NCBI GenBank assembly: GCA_964532175.1
Contig: CAZHGP010000008.1
Span: 1-43,168, forward strand
Origin: JAVZCJ01 sp964532175
GTDB lineage: Archaea > Thermoproteota > Nitrososphaeria_A > Caldarchaeales > JAVZCJ01
Reading direction: 5' to 3'
DNA length: 43,168 bases
Of this stretch, positions 16,979-24,558 are shown piece after piece. A model generated the notes under the pieces. That model was not told the origin of the DNA, did not search any database, and worked only from the letters and a program-made list of their open reading frames with translations. Position numbers and translations under genes: made by a program. The number at the start of each line of letters is the position of its first letter. Positions within the stretch are counted from its first letter, which is position 1.

Positions 16979-16989
16979 AAGGTGAAAAA

Positions 16990-18363
16990 ATGAAAGAATA
17001 TAAAATTCCAATTGCTATGACAATAGCGGGGAGTGATTCTGGTGGAGGTGCTGGAATTGAAGCAGACCTTAAGACTTTTGCAGCTCTTGGTGTTCATGGA
17101 ACAGTTGCACTTACTGCCATTACAGCTCAAAATACATATGGAGTTTTTGCGATACAAGATATAGATTTAGATGTAATAGAAAAACAAATAGATGTAGTAT
17201 TTGAAGATATTGGAATAGATGCTGCTAAAACTGGAATGTTACATAGAATTGAAGTAATTGAACTTATTGCAAAGAAAGTTAAACAATATGGTTTTCCATT
17301 AATAGTAGATCCTGTAATGGTAGCAAAAAGTGGCGCTCGTCTTTTAAAAGTTGAAGCTGAAGAAGCTATGAAGAAAACATTAATGCCAATTGCTACGGTG
17401 ATAACACCAAATGTTATGGAAGCTGAAGTATTAAGCAATATTAAAATAAAAACAATTGAAGATATGAAAAAAGCGGCTAAAAAAATAGCTGAATTTGGAC
17501 CTAAAGCAGTAGTTATAAAAGGGGGACATATTGAGTATAACGATAAAGCTATAGATATTGTATATGTAGATAATGAGATTAAAGAATTTATTGATAAAAG
17601 GATTGTAACTAAAAATACACATGGAACGGGTTGTAGTTTCTCAGCAGCAATTACTGCAGAAATTGCAAAAGGGAAATCTATAATTGAAGCTATAAAAATT
17701 GCAAAAGAATTTATTACTATCGCAATAGAATACGGATTGCCAATTGGTAAAGGATTTGGTCCAGTTAATCCAAATGCATGGTTACATATACCAGCTGAAA
17801 AATATCTTATATTGGAAAATATTTCAAAAGCTATAGAATTTTTAGAATCTCATAAAGAAGTTTCAGAGTTAATACCAGAAGTTCAAAGCAATATTGTAAT
17901 GGCTTTACCAAAGCCTTATGCAAAAACAATAAAAGATGTTGCTGGTATTCCTGGTAGAATAGTAAAATTTAAAGATAGAGTTAAAGCTGTGGGGAATCCA
18001 GAATTTGGAGCTTCTTCTCATGTAGCTAGAATGCTTCTTAAAGTTATGGAATATGACCATAATATTAGAGCTGCTATGAATATAAAATATTCTCCAGAAA
18101 TAATAGAAATTTGTAAAAAATTAGGTTTCACTATCTCATCTTTCAACAGAGAAGAGGAGCCGGAAGAAATAAAATCAATTGAAGGAGCAACTTTACAATG
18201 GGGAGTTGAATATGCTATTAAAAAAATTGGCAAAGTTCCAGATATAATATATGATCTTGGTGAAAAAGGAAAGGAACCGATGATTAGAATATTTGATAAA
18301 GATGCAATAAGTGTAGCAAAAAAAGTTGTAACAATAGCAATTGAATTAAAGAAAATGAGGTGA
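16990..18363 (+). CDS. thiDN: ThiDN: HMP/HMP-P kinase fused to thiamin-phosphate synthase
   Basis: Residues 1 to about 265 are the ThiD ribokinase-fold kinase, with AGSDSGGGAGIEADLKTF at 13-30, DPVMVAKSG in the middle and the anion-hole THGTGCSFSAAI near the end. It phosphorylates hydroxymethylpyrimidine twice. The C-terminal 170 residues are ThiN, which joins HMP-PP with thiazole phosphate to give thiamin phosphate and replaces bacterial ThiE; key blocks are AGIPGRIVKFKDRVKA, NPEFGASSHVARML and AAMNIKYSPEI. The frame is open upstream to 16861, inside cytX, but ATG 16990 with GGTGA five bases before it is clearly the start (457 aa). It follows cytX by 11 bases. Confidence 0.94.
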   Translation: MKEYKIPIAMTIAGSDSGGGAGIEADLKTFAALGVHGTVALTAITAQNTYGVFAIQDIDLDVIEKQIDVVFEDIGIDAAKTGMLHRIEVIELIAKKVKQYGFPLIVDPVMVAKSGARLLKVEAEEAMKKTLMPIATVITPNVMEAEVLSNIKIKTIEDMKKAAKKIAEFGPKAVVIKGGHIEYNDKAIDIVYVDNEIKEFIDKRIVTKNTHGTGCSFSAAITAEIAKGKSIIEAIKIAKEFITIAIEYGLPIGKGFGPVNPNAWLHIPAEKYLILENISKAIEFLESHKEVSELIPEVQSNIVMALPKPYAKTIKDVAGIPGRIVKFKDRVKAVGNPEFGASSHVARMLLKVMEYDHNIRAAMNIKYSPEIIEICKKLGFTISSFNREEEPEEIKSIEGATLQWGVEYAIKKIGKVPDIIYDLGEKGKEPMIRIFDKDAISVAKKVVTIAIELKKMR

Positions 18364-18367
18364 AAAA

Positions 18368-18913
18368 ATGTTTAAAACAATTTATATTAAAAAATTAACA
18401 CTTTCTTCTATTCTTTCAGTTTTAGCTTTGATTATATCACCTTTCTCCTGGTTTGCATGGGGACCCACAAAAGCATTTCCTGGACAGCATTTTGTGAATG
18501 TAATCGCAGGCATAATATTAGGGCCAACATGGGCTATTTTTATTGCAACAATTGTTGGTACTATAAGAATCATGCTTGGTATAGGAACCATTTTTGCATA
18601 TCCAGGTGGAATACCAGGTGGCTTTATAGTTGGTTTATCTTATAAATTCTTAAGGAAAATTATTACTAAAAGGAAAGCGATAATAATAGCTTCATTAACT
18701 GAGCCTATAGGGACTGTACTTATTGGCGGTACTATTTCTTGGTATATTTTTGATCCATTATTAGGAGGTATATTATATAGTAAATTTTTATCGCTTTTAC
18801 CATTCTATTTTGGATGGATACTAAGTTCAATTACTGGATGTTTATTAGGAATGATCGTAGTTTTAACTATCGATAAAATAGGGATATTAAAATTAATACT
18901 TAAGGAAATATGA
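18368..18913 (+). CDS. thiW: ThiW-type ECF transporter S component
   Basis: 181 residues with about five helices. FPGQHFVNVIAGIILGPTWA and IFAYPGGIPGGFIVGL are typical ThiW motifs. ThiW is a predicted substrate-binding subunit of an energy-coupling-factor importer for a thiamin precursor, probably the thiazole. No ECF ATPase or EcfT gene is in the window, so it would have to share a module encoded elsewhere, or work otherwise. GGTGA overlapping the thiDN stop serves as its ribosome site, with four bases between the genes. The next gene overlaps its stop codon. Confidence 0.88.
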   Translation: MFKTIYIKKLTLSSILSVLALIISPFSWFAWGPTKAFPGQHFVNVIAGIILGPTWAIFIATIVGTIRIMLGIGTIFAYPGGIPGGFIVGLSYKFLRKIITKRKAIIIASLTEPIGTVLIGGTISWYIFDPLLGGILYSKFLSLLPFYFGWILSSITGCLLGMIVVLTIDKIGILKLILKEI

Positions 18914-19464
18914 AAGAAATTATATTGGAAGAAATACTTAATAAGAGAACAATAATAATCGGAGAAATTGGACATGGAAAAACTAGATTAACTGCAAAAA
19001 TACTTGATGAATTAATTAATAAAATAGATCCTAAAAATATTACAGTAATAGATATGGCACCTACTACTGTAATTGGGATTGCTGCAAGAATATCAGCTTA
19101 TACCAATGCTGTGTCAAAAGTAAGATATTTAGTACCCTCAATAATTAGAGCTCCAAGAATTGAAGGTAAAAATAAAGAAGAAGTAATATATTTAGCAAAT
19201 TTAAATAAAGATTCAATTGAACCATTAATTCAATGTTTCTTAAATAAACCTACAAAAGTTTTAATAATAAATGATTTATCAATCTATTTTCATGCTGGTG
19301 ATATTAATAAAATACTTGAATGTATAAATATTGCTGAGACTTTTATTGCTAATGCTTATTATGGAGAATCTCTTCCTAATGATAAAAACTCTAGTATAAG
19401 CGAAAGAGAAAGAAAATTAATTGAAGAATTAATTAAAAATATTGATATAGTTATTAAACTTTAG
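18910..19464 (+). CDS. Uncharacterised P-loop ATPase in the thiamin operon (184 aa)
   Basis: A small P-loop protein. Walker A is GEIGHGKT (18-25), an acidic VIDMAPT strand lies at 46-52, and VLIINDLS (117-124) is the likely Walker B. APRIEGK (81-87) and YFHAGD (126-131) look like family-specific motifs. There is no ABC signature, so it is not the missing ECF ATPase, and there is no kinase motif that I recognise. Its ATG overlaps the thiW stop (ATGA), so translation is coupled and a joint role with ThiW or thiamin salvage is likely. I cannot name the family. No gene follows on this strand for 160 bases, so it ends the operon. Confidence 0.8.
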   Translation: MKEIILEEILNKRTIIIGEIGHGKTRLTAKILDELINKIDPKNITVIDMAPTTVIGIAARISAYTNAVSKVRYLVPSIIRAPRIEGKNKEEVIYLANLNKDSIEPLIQCFLNKPTKVLIINDLSIYFHAGDINKILECINIAETFIANAYYGESLPNDKNSSISERERKLIEELIKNIDIVIKL

Positions 19465-19624
19465 CATTACCCTTATTTCATTATAAAAATTCATTCTTGA
19501 AAATTAGCAATTAAAAATTTATATAACGGTGTTATAATAAATAATTTGAAAAAATAAGAGTTAAATATTATGAATATTTAAAAAGTATATATACAAATAG
19601 GTATAAATTTATGGTGAGAACAAA

Positions 19625-20836
19625 TTGAATGAGGATAAGAAAAGAATGGTAAAAGAAATAATAAAAAAATTACATAGTGGGGTATCACCACAAGAAATAA
19701 AGGAAAAATTTAAACAAGTTCTTGAAGTAATAAATCCATTGGAAATAGCTATAATTGAACAAGAATTAATAAAAGAAGGAGTAGCTAGAGAGGAAATTCA
19801 AAAATTATGCGATGTTCATCTTACTGTCTTTAGAGAACAATTAGAAAAACAAAAATTTGAAATCCCATCATGGCATCCAATTAATATACTTATGGAAGAG
19901 CATAAGATTATGTTAAAACTTATAGAAGAAATTAATAATATTATAAATAAAATCCAACAAGAAAAAGATATTATTAAAGAAATACATGATCTTGAGCATA
20001 TATCAAAAGATTTTCACGATTCAGAAAAACATTATTTAAGAGAAGAAAATGTGCTTTTCCCATATTTGGAAAAGCATGGTATTACAGAACCGCCAGCTAT
20101 AATGTGGATAGAACATAATCAAATAAGGGATAAAAAGAAGCAATTCTATAATTTAATAGAAAAATATAATGATATTAGCTTTCAAGAATTTAAAAAACAA
20201 CTTAATGAAGTTACTAAATCTTTGGGTAGTATTCTTTCAAGTCATTTTTTTAAAGAAAACAATATACTTTTTCCTACCGCTTTACAAGTAATTACAGAAC
20301 AAGAATGGATAAATATTAGGAAAGATTTTGATGAAATCGGATATTGTTGTTTTACACCAGAACATTTAATAGTAGCACCAGAATTTAAGGAAGTTAAGAA
20401 GATTGAAGCTGGACATATATTAGAAGAAATACAATTCGAAACAGGAGCACTTTCAAGAAAGGAAATTGAAGCTATTTTTAACACTCTCCCTATAGATATT
20501 ACTTTTGTTGATAAAGAAGATACTGTTAAATATTTTAATAAAGGGGAAGAAAGAATATTTATAAGAACAAAAGCTGTTATTGGGAGAAAGGTTCAACAAT
20601 GCCATCCACAGAAAAGTATTCATATAGTAAATAAGATTTTAGAAGCTTTTAAAAATGGTAAAAAAGATGTAGCAGAATTTTGGATTCAGAAAAAAGATGG
20701 GAGGGTCATTCACATTCGATATTTTGCAGTAAGAGATAAAAATGGAGAATATTTAGGTACTTTAGAGGTAACACAGGATATTACTGATATAAAGAAAATT
20801 GAAGGAGAAAAAAGACTTTTAGATTGGAAAGACTAG
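19625..20836 (+). CDS. DUF438 - hemerythrin - PAS sensor-like protein
   Basis: Three domains in order. DUF438 (about 1-75) is a small helical domain rich in KEIIKKLHSG-type sequence. A hemerythrin-like bundle (about 82-235) has WHPINILMEEH, HDSEKHYLREENVLFPYLEKH, IEHNQIR and SHFFKENNILFP supplying His/Glu ligands for a di-iron site. A PAS domain (about 285-395) ends in LEVTQDITDIKKIEGE. This architecture is common in anaerobes and is thought to sense oxygen, nitric oxide or redox state, with no output kinase. The start is TTG 19625, supported by GGTGAG eight bases upstream; the nearest ATG is out of frame. The ArsC-like gene follows in the same direction. Confidence 0.88.
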   Translation: MNEDKKRMVKEIIKKLHSGVSPQEIKEKFKQVLEVINPLEIAIIEQELIKEGVAREEIQKLCDVHLTVFREQLEKQKFEIPSWHPINILMEEHKIMLKLIEEINNIINKIQQEKDIIKEIHDLEHISKDFHDSEKHYLREENVLFPYLEKHGITEPPAIMWIEHNQIRDKKKQFYNLIEKYNDISFQEFKKQLNEVTKSLGSILSSHFFKENNILFPTALQVITEQEWINIRKDFDEIGYCCFTPEHLIVAPEFKEVKKIEAGHILEEIQFETGALSRKEIEAIFNTLPIDITFVDKEDTVKYFNKGEERIFIRTKAVIGRKVQQCHPQKSIHIVNKILEAFKNGKKDVAEFWIQKKDGRVIHIRYFAVRDKNGEYLGTLEVTQDITDIKKIEGEKRLLDWKD

Positions 20837-20893
20837 TATTTTTGTATTATGTAAAATCTTAATTATTAATTGAGAAACAGGGTGATCAAAGTA

Positions 20894-21298
20894 ATGGATT
20901 TAATTGATAAAATAGTTTTATTTATATGTGTAGAGAATAGTTTTAGAAGCCAAATGGCTGAAGCTTATTTCAATAAATTTGCACCTAAAGGTTGGAAGGC
21001 TATTAGTGCTGGTATTAAGCCTGCAAATAGCATTCATCCTAATGCTATTCAACTTATGAAAGAAGAAGGTATAGATATTAGTAATAAAAAACCTAAACTT
21101 TTAACAAAAGAACTTCAAGAAAATGCTGAAATAGCAATAATAGTTTGTAGTGGTAATCAATGTCCATTAGTTTATACTAAAAAAGTTGAGAATTGGAATA
21201 TACCCGATCCAGCAAAAATGCCAATAAATGAAGCAAGAAAAATTAGAGATATTATAAAAGCTAAAGTGCTTGAACTTATAGAAAAACAAATCGAATAA
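20894..21298 (+). CDS. ArsC / low-molecular-weight protein tyrosine phosphatase family
   Basis: The P-loop FICVENSFRSQMAEAYF matches the thioredoxin-coupled arsenate reductase branch of the LMW phosphatase family, with nucleophile Cys and Arg in C-x5-R. A C-terminal DPAKMP holds the general-acid Asp. A Cys in VCSGNQCP may be the resolving residue used in arsenate reduction. The frame extends to TTG 20870, but ATG 20894 with GGTGA eight bases upstream is the better start (134 aa). No ars transporter is present. Arsenate reductase and protein tyrosine phosphatase roles cannot be told apart here. Confidence 0.85.
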   Translation: MDLIDKIVLFICVENSFRSQMAEAYFNKFAPKGWKAISAGIKPANSIHPNAIQLMKEEGIDISNKKPKLLTKELQENAEIAIIVCSGNQCPLVYTKKVENWNIPDPAKMPINEARKIRDIIKAKVLELIEKQIE

Positions 21299-21305
21299 AA
21301 ATAAT

Positions 21306-21851
21306 TCAATTTTTTTTATTTAATGTTTTTATTAATCTCTCTAACTGCTTTATGAATTGTGCTTTCTCTTCTCTTTCAAAATCTATTAATGGAATTTCTA
21401 TTCTTTTATCTTTAATTATTTTACTTATTTCTTCTATTAATATTCCCATACCATTTTCTTCTATTATTTTATCATTTTTTCTTACATGAGTCTTATTAAC
21501 ACCACATGTTGGGCTACCTCTTCTTCCTATAAATGCTACTACTCTAAAGTTATTTTTCATGTATTGTTCAATATTATTAATAGTTTCTTCAGCTATTTTT
21601 TTACAAAGTTTTCTAAAGCTGGGATTATCCATATCATTTTTTGCAGCCCTGCCTCTTATTAAACCATAATAAATTTGCTCAGGACAAGGCAATTGTATAA
21701 TGCTTACTCTATTTTTTTTAAGACAATCAACTATTTCATCTATCATTGCAGGCCATATATTTGGTGTTTTTGGACCAATAGCTATAGCATTTGTATTTAT
21801 TATACAATGGGATACAAAAACTACTTTTCTACTTCTTCCATCTCTAATCAT
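21306..21851 (-). CDS. TudS/DUF523-related putative desulfidase
   Basis: 181 residues with the spaced Cys motifs of DUF523/TudS-like proteins: VSHCIIN near the N-terminus, QLPCPEQIYYG in the middle and GSPTCGVNKTH after a strand-turn. In characterised TudS these three Cys hold a 4Fe-4S cluster that removes sulfur from thiouracil. The sequence belongs to the TudS-related side branch rather than to TudS itself, so the substrate is not known. It is convergent with the ArsC-like gene, 7 bases apart, and divergent from the next gene. Confidence 0.75.
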   Translation of the reverse strand: MIRDGRSRKVVFVSHCIINTNAIAIGPKTPNIWPAMIDEIVDCLKKNRVSIIQLPCPEQIYYGLIRGRAAKNDMDNPSFRKLCKKIAEETINNIEQYMKNNFRVVAFIGRRGSPTCGVNKTHVRKNDKIIEENGMGILIEEISKIIKDKRIEIPLIDFEREEKAQFIKQLERLIKTLNKKN

Positions 21852-21944
21852 TTTTTATCCTAAATAATACCTTCAGTATTCTATTAAAAAAGCTTTTATA
21901 TAGAAATGATTAATTAAGTTCAAGTATAAAAATTGGTGATAAGA

Positions 21945-22268
21945 ATGAAAATAAAAAATGAGAAACTTATAGGATATATTTTACTTGCTATAGGTTTAAT
22001 ACTTATATTTTTTTCAATATTTTCCATGTACTCAGTTTTTACTGGTTCTTCACCAGCCCCCTCATTAATAAAAGTGAATGATATAAAAATTTTAATTCCA
22101 AATATCGGAGAAACTACAATTTTTAGTGGAGATGCTATAAGCAATATTATTAATATGCTTTTATGGCTTATCTTAATGGTTTTTATTGCTTCAGGAGGAA
22201 GTAGAATAGGAAGCTTAGGAGTAAAATTATTAAGAGAAATAAAAGTAGAGATAAAGAAAGAAGATTAA
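21945..22268 (+). CDS. Two-helix membrane protein of unknown function (107 aa)
   Basis: One hydrophobic helix (about residues 8-29) and a second (about 63-82) flank a 30-residue outer loop starting with FTGSSPAPS. A charged tail KVEIKKED ends the protein. ATG 21945 follows GGTGAT by about four bases, so it is preferred over TTG 21933 upstream in frame. No motif is recognised. The Mn pyrophosphatase gene follows after 35 bases on the same strand and may be co-transcribed. Confidence 0.65.
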   Translation: MKIKNEKLIGYILLAIGLILIFFSIFSMYSVFTGSSPAPSLIKVNDIKILIPNIGETTIFSGDAISNIINMLLWLILMVFIASGGSRIGSLGVKLLREIKVEIKKED

Positions 22269-22303
22269 TAAAAAAATGTGAAATTTATAAAGGGGGTTTA
22301 GAA

Positions 22304-23227
22304 ATGGCTGAAATCATTGTTATAGGGCATAAAAATCCGGATACAGATTCTATAATAACTGCAATTGCTTATGCTTTTCTAAAAAATAAGATTGATAATA
22401 AAAATAATTATATTGCAGCAAGATGTGGAGAAATAAATAATGAAACAAAAGCAGTACTTAAGAAAGCCTCATTATACGAGCCAATATTAATTAAAAATAT
22501 TTCTGGGAAAAAAGTTATACTTGTAGACCATAATGAATTCACTCAAGCTTGTGATGGCATAGAAAAAGCAGAAATTTTAGAAGTAATAGATCATCATAAA
22601 ATTAATTTTTCTTATCATTTACCAATATATTATCATGCTGAACCTATTGGAGCGACTTCTACAATAATTGCTAAAATGTTTTTTGAAAAAAATATTAAAA
22701 TAGAAAAAAATATTGCTTTAGCTTTATTGGCAGCAATATTAAGCGATACAGTAGTTTTTAAATCTAGTACGACTACAAATGAAGATTGTGAAATTGCTAA
22801 AAAGCTTGCCAAAATTGCGGAAGTTAAAGATATTAAAGCTTTTGGAATAGAAATAAAAAGAGAAAAAACAAGTTTAATCGGAAAATCAATAGAAGAAATA
22901 ATTCTTGGTGATTTCAAAGAATATAAATTTGCAAAAGGGAAAGTTGGTATTGGACAAATTGAAATTGTTGATTTTAAAGAAGTTGAAGAATTAAAGAAAG
23001 AAATCATAAATGAAATGGAGAAAATTAAAAATAGTGAAAATTTTGATTTGGTACTATTAATGGCAACAAACATATTATTAGGCGATACGCAACTTTTATG
23101 TGTTGGAAAAATAGAAAAAGCTGAAGAAGCTTTTAATTTAAAAGCTAAAGAGAATTGTATTTATTTAAAAAATGTTATGTCAAGAAAGAAAGATATTGTA
23201 CCAAAAATTGAAAAAGTTTTTTCATAA
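22304..23227 (+). CDS. ppaC: Manganese-dependent inorganic pyrophosphatase (DHH family)
   Basis: Hydrolyses pyrophosphate to phosphate in the cytosol. DHH-family metal motifs are in order: GHKNPDTDS (His9, Asp13, Asp15), LVDHNEF and VIDHHK. The C-terminal half has the substrate-closing DHHA2 domain ending with the conserved SRKKDIVPKIEKVF, whose Arg/Lys residues hold pyrophosphate. The 307-residue length is that of family II pyrophosphatases. A strong GGGGG purine run lies eight bases before ATG 22304. Confidence 0.95.
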   Translation: MAEIIVIGHKNPDTDSIITAIAYAFLKNKIDNKNNYIAARCGEINNETKAVLKKASLYEPILIKNISGKKVILVDHNEFTQACDGIEKAEILEVIDHHKINFSYHLPIYYHAEPIGATSTIIAKMFFEKNIKIEKNIALALLAAILSDTVVFKSSTTTNEDCEIAKKLAKIAEVKDIKAFGIEIKREKTSLIGKSIEEIILGDFKEYKFAKGKVGIGQIEIVDFKEVEELKKEIINEMEKIKNSENFDLVLLMATNILLGDTQLLCVGKIEKAEEAFNLKAKENCIYLKNVMSRKKDIVPKIEKVFS

Positions 23228-23257
23228 AAAATTGCTAAAACATTTTTGAATTAAGAA

Positions 23258-23890
23258 ATGAGAAGAATTTTAACCTACAGCTTTATAATTATTAATACTA
23301 TTATATTCTTTATAATTTCTATTATTCCAAAAAGGGAATATTTGCTTTTATTATTAAATTATAGTGTTGTTCCAATATTCATAATTAATGGTAAAAATTT
23401 ATCATCGCTTTTAACATCCATGTTCTTACATGGTGATATTTTCCATCTTTTCATGAATATGTATGCTCTCTTACTTTTTGGAGGAGAATATGAAGATTTT
23501 TTCGGCTCATTTAAATTTATTATCTTATACCTTGTAAGTGGTTTATTTGCAGGTGTTTTTCATAGTTTATTTACGATATTAATATCCCCAGAAAGTAGCA
23601 TAATTCCAGCAATAGGAGCATCAGGTGCGATATTTGGTACAATGGCTGCTTATGCTATAAGTTTTCCCCATAGAAAGCTTAGTGTTCTTATAGCTTATTT
23701 CCCATAACAGCCCCTGCAATTGTCATAATATTTGGTTATGCATTTATAGAAACTATATACGCTATTTTTTTAAACATCATATATTGCTCATTCAGCTCAT
23801 ATAGGAGGATTTTTAGCAGGTATGCTAATAGGATTTATTTTATTTATTTTAAAAAATAAAAAAGAATATAGAAAAATATTATATAATTAG
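23258..23890 (+). pseudogene. Rhomboid intramembrane protease, interrupted by two frameshifts
   Basis: The intact first part (23258-23707) holds LHGDIFHLFMNMYAL and the catalytic Ser motif GASGAIFGTMAAYA. The frame then stops at TAA in TTCCCATAA. Adding one base in the CCC run restores FPITAPAIVIIFGYAF. A second shift, one extra base near AAAC at about 23780, restores SYIAHSAHIGGFLAGM, which carries the catalytic His, and the frame ends at TAG 23890. The joined product, about 210 residues with six helices, is a normal rhomboid. Both errors sit in homopolymers and cancel, so sequencing or assembly error is a serious alternative to a true pseudogene. Confidence 0.75.
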
Positions 23891-23976
23891 ACCTAATTAA
23901 ATATATTTTTAAGTTTTTTAAATTTAAGGCATTAAATTTTTATTATGTTTAACTATTATTTCTTATTTAAGCTACT

Positions 23977-24090
23977 TTATTTCTTCCTTTGTGTTAATGT
24001 AAGCAGTAACTCTCTCCAAGTCCTCTTGCCTTTAACTCTTTTTAATCTATTATATTCTTTCTCACTTAGGATTATTCTTATTTGTTTCAT
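23977..24090 (-). CDS. Tiny ribbon-helix-helix (VapB/CopG-like antitoxin) protein, 37 aa
   Basis: ATG 24090 to TAA 23977. The protein reads MKQIRIILSEKEYNRLKR, then VKGKRTWRELLLTL, then a short basic tail. The N-terminal strand (QIRIIL), the SEKEYNRLKR helix and a second helix beginning TWRELL follow the ribbon-helix-helix fold of archaeal VapB-type antitoxins. A TATA-like AAAAATATATAAGC (24124-24137) and a GTGAG before the start support expression. It is short for an antitoxin, which would normally continue into a toxin-binding tail, and no PIN toxin is adjacent. It may be an orphan or a remnant. Confidence 0.6.
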   Translation of the reverse strand: MKQIRIILSEKEYNRLKRVKGKRTWRELLLTLTQRKK

Positions 24091-24148
24091 ATCACTCACA
24101 CTAAAATATAATAGGCAATACTTGCTTATATATTTTTCGTTACTTTCT

Positions 24149-24277
24149 TCAATCTATACGTATGCTTAATGTATTAGCATTACATCCTTTACATGAATAC
24201 TGACATGGCCAATGCTTATTGATTTTAAATTGTACAAAAGATTTTGTTACAATATTAGAAATGTCTTGATATTTCAT
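24149..24277 (-). CDS. Doubtful 42-aa frame with a C-x3-C-x2-C cluster
   Basis: ATG 24277 to TGA 24149. The only notable feature is the C-terminal WPCQYSCKGCNANTLS, three close Cys residues that could bind a metal. It lies 58 bases upstream of the ribbon-helix-helix gene on the same strand. No good ribosome site is visible. It could be a fragment of a larger zinc-finger or radical-SAM-like protein, or chance. Confidence 0.25.
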   Translation of the reverse strand: MKYQDISNIVTKSFVQFKINKHWPCQYSCKGCNANTLSIRID

Positions 24278-24558
24278 AAGTTAAAAGATATGCCTTGGTG
24301 ATGTGCTACAATCGTATAGAATATAAATTGTTTACAAATTACAAATAATTTTTGTCCATTAAACTAATTTTTATAAATATGCATTTATATTATCATTTCC
24401 ATTTATAAAAAATTGATACTAATTCAATATTTTAAAAGATATAATTAGCATATCTATTGGATGTATAAGTCATGTAATGGATGTTTTTACATTTAAAGGT
24501 ATTAAAAATTTTCAAGAATATTTAGAAAGAAAGGATAAAAAGAACTTAATTAAAAAAA

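Larger units (their letters stand above)
23891..24558. other. Gene-poor 668-base patch with one or two tiny minus-strand genes
   Basis: Between the broken rhomboid and the MBL gene no large frame is present. The clearest content is a 37-codon ribbon-helix-helix gene (23977-24090, minus), preceded by a doubtful 42-codon frame (24149-24277). The part from 24278 to 24558 is very AT-rich with many stops and shows nothing that I can name. The low coding density and orphan DNA-binding gene suggest decayed accessory DNA. Confidence 0.5.

Noticed and set aside
16861..16989. N-terminal extension of ThiDN into cytX
   Set aside because: The extra 43 codons overlap the end of cytX and read as out-of-frame aromatic-rich sequence. 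ATG 16990 has a good ribosome site and begins the conserved kinase domain.
22633..23073. 146-codon open frame on the minus strand inside the Mn pyrophosphatase gene
   Set aside because: It lies wholly inside a strongly supported gene with intact catalytic motifs. Its translation is a low-complexity Ser/Ile/Phe-rich shadow with no ribosome site.
23945..24169. 74-codon plus-strand hydrophobic frame in the gene-poor patch
   Set aside because: It is antisense to the ribbon-helix-helix gene, which has a recognisable fold, a TATA box and a ribosome site. The hydrophobic translation is what T-rich DNA gives by chance.
23977..24277. A complete toxin-antitoxin pair
   Set aside because: The frame beside the ribbon-helix-helix gene is only 42 codons with a Cys cluster. 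It lacks the acidic residues of PIN toxins and any RelE or HEPN motif.
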